From NCBI RefSeq assembly GCF_019458805.1, contig NZ_JAIBOA010000026.1:1-64000 (forward strand): DNA of 64,000 bases, in the 5' to 3' direction. A program made the translations under genes and the position numbers. The notes beneath the pieces were generated by a model, which ran no database searches, had not been told where the DNA came from, and saw only the letters and a list, made by a program, of their open reading frames with translations. How positions within the stretch are numbered: the stretch's first letter is position 1; each line of letters starts with the position of its first letter. Below are positions 17,063 to 24,232 of this stretch, piece by piece. Source of the stretch: Actinomadura parmotrematis. GTDB taxonomy: Bacteria; Actinomycetota; Actinomycetes; Streptosporangiales; Streptosporangiaceae.

Positions 17063-17346
17063 GCGCCCGTCCCCGACCCGTCCCCAGCGCCAGCCCCGGA
17101 GCCGCCCCCGCAGCCGTCGCCCGCACCCTCGCCGTCGCTCTCCCCGTCCGGGGACAAGGCATCCCCCAGCGTGCTCGCCGCCAGCGCGTGAATCGCCGTC
17201 ACCTTCCCCGGCAGCAGCCCCACAGCCCGCATCGCATCCCCGTAGGCCGCGCTCACCAGTTCCACCGCCCGCGCCAGCACCACCCCGTCCGGCAGCACCT
17301 CCCGCCTCGGCGTCTGCCCGGCCGTCTGCCCCGCCGTGTCCGTCAC
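17059..17346 (-). CDS. Small AICE protein with Gly/Asp-rich tail
   Basis: 95 residues, GTG start overlapping the preceding stop as GTGA. The core PDGVVLARAVELVSAAYGDA is predicted helical. It echoes the LVVAVDLVREVFREAMERA helix near the end of the upstream gene, so the two may share a common module. The last 30 residues are Gly, Ser, Asp and Ala. Function unknown. Confidence 0.6.
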   Translation of the reverse strand: MTDTAGQTAGQTPRREVLPDGVVLARAVELVSAAYGDAMRAVGLLPGKVTAIHALAASTLGDALSPDGESDGEGAGDGCGGGSGAGAGDGSGTGA

Positions 17347-17732
17347 CGGTCCGCCCCCTTGGGCACCAGGATGGCCATGGCCTCACCGGCGTGCGCCTCC
17401 ACCGCCGACCGCAGCGACTCCGGCACCTGCGCCCGCTCCATCGCCTCCCGGAACACCTCCCGCACCAGGTCCACCGCCACCACCAGCGCCGCCCGCTGCG
17501 GGCTCTCGTCCTCACGCGGCGGCAACAGCCCGAAGGCCCGCAACGCCCGCATGATCTCCTCCTCGCTCTCCGGGCCGATGTTCCGCACCTCCCGCAACTC
17601 GCCCGCGCGCGCCGCCCGAGCCACATCGCCCACCGTCACGTCCCCATACGACCGCAGCCCCGACCGCAACGCGCTCCGCGTCCGCGCCGACACCCCCAGC
17701 GCCACCAGACCCGCATCCTCATCCACGCTCAC
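17343..17732 (-). CDS. Protein resembling the RNA polymerase alpha C-terminal domain (helix-hairpin-helix)
   Basis: 129 residues, GTG at 17732 overlapping the ATPase stop as GTGA. LVALGVSARTRSALRSGLRS (about 8-27), then VTVGDVARAARAGELREVRN and IGPESEEEIMRALRAFGLLPP, follow the layout of the alpha C-terminal domain (LGLS-R--N-L---G, IGEL, L---RNLG--SLEEI---L---GL). In RNA polymerase that domain contacts UP elements and activators. The remaining 60 residues are helical with no known match. A mobile-element protein of this shape could modulate host transcription or simply bind DNA through its HhH motif; both are inference. Confidence 0.65.
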   Translation of the reverse strand: MSVDEDAGLVALGVSARTRSALRSGLRSYGDVTVGDVARAARAGELREVRNIGPESEEEIMRALRAFGLLPPREDESPQRAALVVAVDLVREVFREAMERAQVPESLRSAVEAHAGEAMAILVPKGADR

Positions 17733-18163
17733 GCCCGCACCTCTTTCATCTCGAACCACACCGTCACCGGACACCCCAGCCCCGGCCCGACCTCATGACC
17801 CCACCCCGCCGCCAGCGCATCCAGCAGCGCCAGCCCACGACCCATCTCCGCCACCTCCGACGCTGTCCGCACCTGTGGGCGGCTCTTCGCCCACCCCTCA
17901 TCGGTCACGCTCACCCGCACCACCCCCGCCTCCCATGCGACCGCCACCACCACCGACCGGCCCGGCTCCCGCGACGCGGTGTGCCGCACCGCGTTCGTCA
18001 GCACCTCCGACGCCAACAGATCCACATCACCGATCTCCACCCACGGCGCCGCCCTCTCCACCACGTCCCGCAGCCACCGCCGCGCCCGCCGCACCAACGG
18101 CTCACCCCCCACCACCGCCGAATGACCTACCACCGCCACATCCGACCCCGTCCAGACCCTCAC
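17729..18163 (-). CDS. Anti-sigma-type (RsbW/SpoIIAB-like) ATP-binding protein
   Basis: 144 residues, GTG start overlapping the previous stop. The GHKL fold is clear: N box VDLLASEVLTNAVRHTA (about 48-64), VRVSVTDEGWAKSRP (G1 box, about 81-95), then MGRGLALLDALAAGWGHEVG (G2 box) and the end strand CPVTVWFEM. Small stand-alone proteins of this kind in actinobacteria are anti-sigma kinases or signalling ATPases. It sits directly before the alpha-CTD-like gene, so a link to transcription control is tempting. No anti-anti-sigma partner is visible in the element. Confidence 0.82.
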   Translation of the reverse strand: MRVWTGSDVAVVGHSAVVGGEPLVRRARRWLRDVVERAAPWVEIGDVDLLASEVLTNAVRHTASREPGRSVVVAVAWEAGVVRVSVTDEGWAKSRPQVRTASEVAEMGRGLALLDALAAGWGHEVGPGLGCPVTVWFEMKEVRA

Positions 18164-18522
18164 CGCGCCACCACCCCAGCCGACACCGCGACCATGTGAG
18201 CTGCGCGTCCCGGGTCACTCACCGGGCACTCGCCACCGATCCACAGGTAGTGATCCACGCCGCCGATCTGCCCGGTCCCCACGTCCAGCGCTCGCGCGTC
18301 AGCGGGACGGCGAACGCCTAGGACTGCTTCGCTTCCCCCCGGGGTGTAGAGGATCGAAGTGCAGCCCAACAACCGCAGCTCACGTACCAGCCTGAACAAT
18401 GCGTGCAAGCGCACCATGGTTACGCTCGGCTCTCGCGTGTCTCCCGGAGTGCGTGCCGAACCTGCGATCCTGAGGCCCACACCAGTGGCCCCACCCCGGA
18501 CGCCTGTGGTTGTGTCTGCCAT
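18160..18522 (-). CDS. Small AICE protein, first gene of the overlapping operon
   Basis: 120 residues; ATG at 18522 chosen (MADTTTG), though an in-frame start lies at 18552. The body has a helix (VRLHALFRLVRELRLLGCTS) and then ILYTPGGSEAVLGVRRPADA and DHYLWIGG. I recall similar unnamed proteins next to ATP-binding regulators in actinomycetes. Function unknown. It starts close to the palindrome at 18564-18585, so the operon may be controlled by the divergent GntR gene. Confidence 0.6.
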   Translation of the reverse strand: MADTTTGVRGGATGVGLRIAGSARTPGDTREPSVTMVRLHALFRLVRELRLLGCTSILYTPGGSEAVLGVRRPADARALDVGTGQIGGVDHYLWIGGECPVSDPGRAAHMVAVSAGVVAR

Positions 18523-18563
18523 GACGGGTAGGTCTCCCTTGCGCGTTGGCACAGCGACCCGAA

Positions 18564-18638
18564 GGCATTTGTTTCAACAAATGCCGGGTGGCCATCGTGC
18601 CGCTAGACTCGCGCTGCCGTCAATAAGCTTCAACAAAT
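18564..18638. promoter_or_regulatory. Candidate operators of the second AICE GntR regulator
   Basis: A perfect palindrome GGCATTTGTT-TC-AACAAATGCC occupies 18564-18585. Its half TTCAACAAAT recurs at 18629-18638. A TAGACT hexamer at 18604-18609 could be the -10 of the GntR gene. The sites lie in the 140-bp divergent gap, where the regulator could control both directions. Confidence 0.6.
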
Positions 18639-18662
18639 AAGTCTCTGTGAGGGGATGAGCAC

Positions 18663-19511
18663 GTGGGGTCAGCGCGGTACAACGAGATCGCTGATGACCT
18701 GTTGCGTCGCATCGAGGACAAGGAGTGGAAGGCAGGCGAGACGCTGCCGCCGATGGAGCAGTTGGCGCAGCACTACCAGGTCAGCCGCAATGTCATCGCA
18801 CGCGCCGTTCAGAAGCTCGCCCAAGCTGGACGCCTGGTCTCAGTACCACGACGCGGCACAGTCGTTCGCCCCGAGCACCGCAAGGTCATCATCCGTACCG
18901 ATCTTGTGAGACGAAATACCCGCCACGTTCGCGATGGCCAGGAGATCGCAGGCGGCTACTCGTTCCCTGCTGCCATGGGTAACGAACTCTGGATCGACCA
19001 TGGCAAGCGCGACATCAGCGAACAGCCCGTCGAAGACGCCCGCCTTGCTCACATGCTCAATGTCCCCGTCGGAGCCCCAGCCCTTCGTCGCCTACGTGTC
19101 ACGGGTCCGCCCGGCGAACCCGCCTTTCAGATTTCCGCCACGTGGATCCATCCCCGCATCGTGCAGGAGGTGCCAGAGGTCAAGGATCCCCACGGCACCG
19201 GCCCCGGCGCTTGGATCGACGCCATCGAGAGTGCTGGGCACGGCCCTCTTGAGTGGATGGAGCGCAAGCGTGTCCGTATGCCAACCCAGGCGGAGACTCG
19301 TCTTCTCCTCATCCCTGCGGATCTTCCAGTTTGGGAAATCGTGAGGCTTAGCTACAGCGCCAAGGATGAGAAAGTCGTCGATGTCACGCAGGTCATCATC
19401 CCCGGTGACCGCATCGAGGAGATATCCAAGCTGCGCCGTGAGGGTGCCGCTACTTGGCCGCATACATCGGACGGCCCGGACGGACCTCCGGTCGCGCCCC
19501 GTGACGTCTAA
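18663..19511 (+). CDS. GntR-family (HutC-type) regulator of the AICE
   Basis: 282 residues, GTG start with GAGGGG upstream. The winged helix covers about 5-70: YNEIADDLLRRIEDKEWKAG, LPPMEQLAQHYQVSRNVIARA, LVSVPRRGTVV. A UTRA-type effector domain follows (about 95-250). Codon use is slightly less GC-extreme than in neighbouring genes. It faces away from the overlapping small-gene operon and probably governs it. A strong terminator lies behind it. Confidence 0.82.
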   Translation: MGSARYNEIADDLLRRIEDKEWKAGETLPPMEQLAQHYQVSRNVIARAVQKLAQAGRLVSVPRRGTVVRPEHRKVIIRTDLVRRNTRHVRDGQEIAGGYSFPAAMGNELWIDHGKRDISEQPVEDARLAHMLNVPVGAPALRRLRVTGPPGEPAFQISATWIHPRIVQEVPEVKDPHGTGPGAWIDAIESAGHGPLEWMERKRVRMPTQAETRLLLIPADLPVWEIVRLSYSAKDEKVVDVTQVIIPGDRIEEISKLRREGAATWPHTSDGPDGPPVAPRDV

Positions 19512-19552
19512 GGCGTGTGAGGATTTTCCCTACTAGGTCAAGGCACCGCTTC

Positions 19553-19578
19553 GCGCCCGACCCGCACGGGTCGGGCGC
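19553..19578 (+). terminator. Terminator after the second GntR gene
   Basis: GCGCCCGACCCG-CA-CGGGTCGGGCGC: 12-bp perfect arms, about 40 bases past the stop. No T-run. The stretch from 19579 to 19991 holds no gene I can support. Confidence 0.65.
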
Positions 19579-19991
19579 TTCGCGCCCTCCCCGCACGTGC
19601 CCGCACTCAGCGGTGCGCGCATCCCGCCCATCCGCGCGCACCGGCCAGGCGTCGCCGGCCCCACCCGCGTAGCTCTCGCCGACCGGGGCCGGGGGTGGCG
19701 CCGGCCACGCCTTCCGCATCGCGCGACGGCCGCCGCGCCGTTCGTGGCCCGCTCCGCCGCGTCCGGCCCCCCGCCGCCTCAGTCGTCGCGGCGATCCGGC
19801 TCACGCCGGATCGCCGCAGCACCGCCACCGCACCGCGCACGGGACCGCGCGGGGCCCCTACCCCACGCGGCCCGGCGCGTACGGTGGCGTGCTGCGGCTC
19901 CCAGCTACCTGATCACCGCTCCGCCCCATCTCCGGGAACCTCCCGCGCGTCCCGAACCACACACCGCGCGCCGTCCGCCCGCTCGCGTCGG

Positions 19992-20405
19992 CTAGCCGCC
20001 GTTCCCCCCGCCCGCGCCCGACTCCAGACGCTTGATCTCGCTCCGCACCGCGTTCGCGCTCCGACCGGTCTGCTGGGTCATCTCCGCCATGTCCGCACCC
20101 GCCGCCAGTAGCTCCCGCAGCACCACACGTTCCGGCTCCGTCCACGCTCGGCCATGACGCGGAGCACGCTCACGCAGCCGCGCCGTTCGCGCCTCCGCCC
20201 CCTGGTTCACGCTCTGGATCGTCTCGGCGGGCACATCCAGGGCCGTGTTCCCGTTCGCGTCCACAAAGACCACCCGCGTTGCCGTGATGCTCAGCCGGTC
20301 GGCCTCCACCGGCCCCCACCTCTGCGGTTCGGTGAACACCACCCGCAACCGCGTACCCTCGCCCGTCGTCCCCGTCGTCCCCGCCGTCACCCCGTCCGCG
20401 CTCAT
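19992..20405 (-). CDS. Putative DNA-binding protein with C-terminal HTH (AICE)
   Basis: 137 residues, ATG at 20405 (MSADGVTAG). The N-terminal half is beta-rich (LRVVFTEPQ...LSITATRVVFVDANGNTALDVP). The C-terminal half has RAWTEPERVVLRELLAAGAD and MAEMTQQTGRSANAVRSEIKRLE, a Myb/SANT-like or HTH segment suited to DNA contact, ending in a Gly/Asn tail. It is the last clear gene before attR and stands alone on its strand. Its own family is unknown to me. Confidence 0.6.
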   Translation of the reverse strand: MSADGVTAGTTGTTGEGTRLRVVFTEPQRWGPVEADRLSITATRVVFVDANGNTALDVPAETIQSVNQGAEARTARLRERAPRHGRAWTEPERVVLRELLAAGADMAEMTQQTGRSANAVRSEIKRLESGAGGGNGG

Positions 20406-21082
20406 CCGGCCTCCCGCCGCCACATCGCCAAGATCAGGTGATACCCGGATCAAGCAGGCACCACCCGCACCGTTCCCATGCCGTCCGCTCAACGCCCCAG
20501 CAGGCGCACCAGTGCCGCTTCCTTGGTTCCCAACCAACCCCGACCCCCGCCCCCTTGCAACGAGCCGCCGCAGGCGGCCAGCGCCCACACCCACGCAGGC
20601 GACCCGGCCCCCGCCCCAAAAGGTCCACGTCGCAGATCAGGACCAGCGGTCCGCCCAGCCCCGCACCCCCACGGGGCCGGGCGTGCGCCAGGTGACCGGA
20701 TGCCGCCTTGACCGGGGACCCCTCCGGCGGGCCGCACCGGGGCCAATGCGGGCAGCCCGAGTGCCGCCCCGAGCCGCACAAGGCTAGCGGCCCGCCGCCC
20801 CGGTCAAGGCCGCATCCCGCCACCCACAGCGCGCCCCGCAGCCCACCCGACCAGCACCAGCCCACCCGCCTGTTGACACGAACCGACGACGCCGCAGCAC
20901 CCGCCCCGACCCTGCCGCAGGACGCGTCACCACGGCGTCATCCCGAAGGGCCGCAACGCCCCAGAACGCACCCGAGCGCCCCGGCACCCCCACACCCCCA
21001 TACCGGCAATGACCAGGCACGGAACCGAACCGACCCCACTGCACCGGAACGGCCCGCAACCCCAGATCACCGCCCCCCGCAT
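20406..21082. other. Right-end non-coding region of the AICE
   Basis: About 680 bases between the last gene and attR. Several long open frames cross it on both strands, but all are Pro/Arg/Gly-rich with no fold-like pattern and start at odd places, as expected by chance at this GC content. I see no tRNA, no array and no clear hairpin here. It may hold integrase arm-binding sites or part of an origin, but I cannot point to them. Confidence 0.45.
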
Positions 21083-21100
21083 CGTTGAGATGCGGCGTGT
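21083..21100 (+). repeat. attR of the AICE
   Basis: CGTTGAGATGC, then G, then GCGTGT; one mismatch to attL at the twelfth base. It overlaps the left arm of the long hairpin at 21084-21145, so the integration target was that terminator. Confidence 0.8.
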
Positions 21101-21145
21101 TGGGCACTTTCGATCTTCAAAGTGCCCAACACGCCGCATCTCAAC
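21084..21145. terminator. Bidirectional terminator of the convergent MFS and SARP genes (AICE target)
   Basis: Two perfect 27-bp arms (21084-21110 and 21119-21145) around an 8-base loop, with A/T-containing inner ends suited to termination both ways. The right arm contains the SARP stop codon. The left arm, joined across the AICE to the MFS end at 6930-6935, would contain the MFS stop codon symmetrically. Before integration both genes ended in this one hairpin. Confidence 0.8.
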
Positions 21146-24110
21146 CGGGGGTGGGCGGGTGGTCATGGGGGGTGGCGGGGCGGGCGGCGGTGATGCGGGC
21201 GGTGATGCGGGCGGTGATGCGGTCGACGTCGAAGCGTTCGGCGGCGGGGAGCGGGGCGGCGACGCTGCGGCGCAGGGCGTCGGCCTCGCCGAGCAGGGCC
21301 GCCGCCCGGTCGGCCTGGGCGGGGTCCAGGGACGCGGCGCCGGCCAGCCCCTCGAGGGACAGGGCCAGGGCGCGGGGTTCGGCCAGCGCGCGGGCGAGAG
21401 CGAGGCCGCGGCGGTGCTGCGCGGCGGCCTCGGCGGCGTCGCCGCGCTGCTCGGCGAGGAAGCCCAGCTCGGCGTGCAGGAGGTGCTCGCCGACGCGCGA
21501 GGAGGCGTACGCGTCGCGGATGCGGGCCAGGTGGCGGGCGGCGCCGTCCAGGTCGCCCGAGCGGCGGGCGCCGAGGGCCAGGCCCATGAGGGCGTGCAGC
21601 TCGCCGTAGGGGTGGCCCTGGGACGCCGACAGGTGCAGGGCCCGCTCGTGCAGGTCGCGGCCGGCGTCCCAGTCGTTGGCGAGGAGCGCGAGGCGGCCGA
21701 GGCCGGACAGGCGGGCGGCGACCTCGGTCTCCAGGCCGAGGCCGCGGGCGATGGCGAGGCCCGCCCGCTGGCGGCGGCGCGCCTCGTCGTAGCGGCCGCG
21801 GATCTCGGCGAGGGCGGCGAGGGGCGGGACGGTCAGCAGCTCGCCCCAGCGGTCGCCGAGCCGCGCGAACAGGGCGGCGGAGCGCTCGCCGTCGCGGTCG
21901 ATGGCGGCGAGGTCGCCGCGGTACATCGCCAGCAGCGCCGCCAGGCCGAGCGCGGCGGCGGTGCCCCAGTCGTCGCCGGCGGCGGTGAACTGGGCGAGCG
22001 CGAGGGCGTTGCGTTCCGCGCTGGCGGCGAGGTCGCCCGCGTGCAGCAGGGCGTAGGCGTGCAGCCAGAGGGCGCGGCCGTCCTCGCCCGGCGGCGGCGG
22101 GGCGGGACGGTCGCCGGTGAGCAGCGCGAACGCGTCCCGCACGAGCGGGGGCGCGGCGGCGGTGTAGGCGCGGGCCTCGTGCAGGCGGCCGCGCAGCAGC
22201 CACCACCAGGCGAGCGCGGACGCGAGGCGGGCCGCCTCGGGCGGGGCGGCGTGATCGAAGGCGGCGCGCAGGTCGGCGGCCTCGGCGTCCAGGCGGTCCA
22301 GCCAGGCGGCCTGGTCGGCGCCGTGCAGGCGCGGCGCGGCGTGCTCGGCGAGGGCCAGGTGGTGGCGCAGGTGGCGGTCGCGGGCGGCGGGGCCGTCGCC
22401 CGCCTCGGCCAGGCGTTCGGCGGCGTAGGCTCCGACCGACTCCAGCAGCCGGTAGCGGGGGCCGCGGGTGCCTTCGGCCATGACGACCATGGAGCGGTCC
22501 ACCAGGCGGGTGACCAGGTCGAGGACGTCGGCGCGGGCGACGTCGCCGCCCGCGCACACCGCCTCGGCCGCCTCCAGGTCGGCGCCGCCGGCGAAGACCG
22601 ACAGGCGCCGCAGGACGGCGCGCTCGGGAACGCTCAGCAGGTCCCAGCTCCAGTCGATGACGGCGCGCAGCGTCCGCTGCCGGGCGGGGGCGCCGCGCCG
22701 CCCGCCGGTGAGGACGGCGAACCGGTCGGCGAGGCGCGCGGCGAGCTCGCGCTGCCCGAGCGCGCGGACGCGGGTCGCGGCCAGCTCCAGCGCGAGCGGG
22801 ATGCCGTCCAGGCAGGCGCAGATCCGGGCGATCGCCTCGGGGTCGGGGGTGAGGCCGGGGGACGCGGCGGCGGCGCGGGCGGTGAACAGGCGCGCGGCGT
22901 CGGCGGGGCCGAGGGGCTCGACGGCGGCAACCGTCTCGCCGTCCAGGCCGAGCGGCTCGCGGCTGGTGGCGAGGACGCGGAGGCCCGGCGCGGCGCGCAG
23001 CAGCGTCCCGGCGAGGTCGGCGGCGGCCTCGGCGACCTGCTCGCAGTTGTCCCAGACGAGCAGGGTGCGGCGGTCGCGGAGCGCGGCCGCCAGCCGCGCG
23101 GCGGGCGCGTCCGGCGCGTCGCCGCGCACGCCGAGGACGTCGGCGACCTGCTGGGCGAGGTCGGCGGCGCCGCCGCGCTGCGCGGCGAACTCCACGAGGC
23201 GGACGCCGTCGGGCTGGTCGGCGGCCAGGCGGGCGGCGGCCGCGAGGGCGAGGCGGGTCTTGCCGACGCCGCCGGGGCCGGTGAGGGTGACCAGGCGGGC
23301 GCCGGCGAGGAGCGCGACGGTCCGGTCGACGTCGGCGTCGCGGCCGACGAGGTCGGTGAGCGGGGCGGGCAGGTTGGTGGCGGGCGTCTCGGCCTGCCGC
23401 AGGATCGCCTCGTGCAGCGCGGCCAGCTCGGGCGCGGGGTCGAGGCCGAGCTCGGCGGCGAGGCGGCGGCGCAGGTCGGCGTAGGAGGCGAGGGCGTCGT
23501 CGGTGCGGCCCGCCCGGTGCAGGGCGCGCAGGTGCGCGGCGCGCAGCCGCTCGCGGAGCGGGTGGCGCGCCACCAGGTCGTCCAGCTCCCCGGCGAGCAG
23601 GGCGTGGTCGCCGGCGTCCAGGCGCGCCTCGGCGTGCTCCTCGACGACGGCGAGGCGCTGCTCGTCCAGGGCGTGCGCGGCGGTGCGGGCGAAGCCGGCG
23701 TCGGCGAAGTCGGCGTAGGCGGGGCCGCGCCACAGGTCCAGGGCCTCGGCGAGCAGCGCGGCGCGGGCCTTCGGGCCGGTGGCGGCGCGGGCGTCGGCGG
23801 CCAGGGCGCGGAAGCGGGCGGCGTCGAGGTCGCCGGGGCCGAGGGCGAGGCGGTAGCCGGGCGGCTGGTGGACGACGCGGTCGCGGCCGATCGCGCGGCG
23901 CAGCTGCGACACCTTGGCCTGCAGGGCGTTGGCGGGGTTGCCGGGCGGCGCGCCGCCCCACAGGTCGTCCACGAGGCGGTCGGCGGACGCGACGCGGCCC
24001 TCGTGCGCGAGCAGCGCCGCCAGCAGCGCCCGCACCTTGGTCTCGGGGACGCGGACGGGCGCGCCGCCGTCGTCCCAGGCCATCACGGGACCGAGCACCC
24101 CGAACCGCAT
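21141..24110 (-). CDS. AfsR/SARP-family transcriptional activator with NB-ARC and TPR domains
   Basis: 989 residues from ATG at 24110 (an upstream GTG at 24119 is possible). Order: OmpR-like winged helix (about 1-90, with LWGGAPPGNPANALQAKVSQL), bacterial transcriptional activator domain (about 95-240), NB-ARC ATPase (about 250-550: Walker A LTGPGGVGKTRLAL, Walker B TLLVWDNCEQV, sensor TSREPLGL), then helical repeats of TPR type to about 960. These large SARPs activate secondary-metabolite or exporter genes after nucleotide-dependent switching. It is divergent from an MFS gene, the likely target. The tail has a triplicated ITAR repeat, and the stop lies in the shared terminator. Confidence 0.9.
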   Translation of the reverse strand: MRFGVLGPVMAWDDGGAPVRVPETKVRALLAALLAHEGRVASADRLVDDLWGGAPPGNPANALQAKVSQLRRAIGRDRVVHQPPGYRLALGPGDLDAARFRALAADARAATGPKARAALLAEALDLWRGPAYADFADAGFARTAAHALDEQRLAVVEEHAEARLDAGDHALLAGELDDLVARHPLRERLRAAHLRALHRAGRTDDALASYADLRRRLAAELGLDPAPELAALHEAILRQAETPATNLPAPLTDLVGRDADVDRTVALLAGARLVTLTGPGGVGKTRLALAAAARLAADQPDGVRLVEFAAQRGGAADLAQQVADVLGVRGDAPDAPAARLAAALRDRRTLLVWDNCEQVAEAAADLAGTLLRAAPGLRVLATSREPLGLDGETVAAVEPLGPADAARLFTARAAAASPGLTPDPEAIARICACLDGIPLALELAATRVRALGQRELAARLADRFAVLTGGRRGAPARQRTLRAVIDWSWDLLSVPERAVLRRLSVFAGGADLEAAEAVCAGGDVARADVLDLVTRLVDRSMVVMAEGTRGPRYRLLESVGAYAAERLAEAGDGPAARDRHLRHHLALAEHAAPRLHGADQAAWLDRLDAEAADLRAAFDHAAPPEAARLASALAWWWLLRGRLHEARAYTAAAPPLVRDAFALLTGDRPAPPPPGEDGRALWLHAYALLHAGDLAASAERNALALAQFTAAGDDWGTAAALGLAALLAMYRGDLAAIDRDGERSAALFARLGDRWGELLTVPPLAALAEIRGRYDEARRRQRAGLAIARGLGLETEVAARLSGLGRLALLANDWDAGRDLHERALHLSASQGHPYGELHALMGLALGARRSGDLDGAARHLARIRDAYASSRVGEHLLHAELGFLAEQRGDAAEAAAQHRRGLALARALAEPRALALSLEGLAGAASLDPAQADRAAALLGEADALRRSVAAPLPAAERFDVDRITARITARITAARPATPHDHPPTPG
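21187..21222 (+). repeat. Three tandem 12-bp repeats in the SARP C-terminus
   Basis: GCGGTGATGCGG occurs three times in a row, in frame, coding ITAR-ITAR-ITA near the end of the protein. Copy number could vary between strains without breaking the frame. Confidence 0.8.
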
Positions 24111-24232
24111 GGCGTGCACGCTACACGCGGCCGCGGGCGGACCCGAAGCGGACCGTCAGCGGACCCGAAGCGGCCCCCGGCAGAGTACGCGGCGAGCGCC
24201 CGGAGAAGGGCGCGCCGACAGGGAGCGTGGAC

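Larger units (their letters stand above)
6930..21100. mobile_element. Integrated AICE (actinomycete integrative and conjugative element), about 14.2 kb
   Basis: The element is bounded by near-identical 18-bp direct repeats at 6930-6947 and 21083-21100. Inside are the standard AICE modules in usual order: tyrosine integrase, small HTH excisionase, membrane proteins, HUH-type replication initiator, FtsK/TraB DNA translocase, SCO3933-like activator and a divergent KorSA-like GntR. A cargo or control block follows (16296-20405). Unlike most AICEs it is not in a tRNA gene; it sits at the 3' end of an MFS gene, inside a terminator hairpin. The integrase reading frame is broken, so the element may be immobile. 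Confidence 0.88.

Noticed and set aside
19579..19991. A possible CRISPR-like or repeat-rich segment in the AICE
   Set aside because: The stretch is GC-rich and irregular; no regularly spaced repeats are present here or elsewhere in the window.
6930..21100. A tRNA gene as the AICE target
   Set aside because: No cloverleaf or TTCGANTC arm is visible at either end. The repeats instead lie in the MFS/SARP terminator hairpin.
20784..21107. A 107-codon minus-strand frame at the right end of the AICE, and a 143-codon one at 20434-20865
   Set aside because: Composition is Gly/Arg/Trp-rich without family resemblance. One starts within attR, and neither has a good ribosome site.
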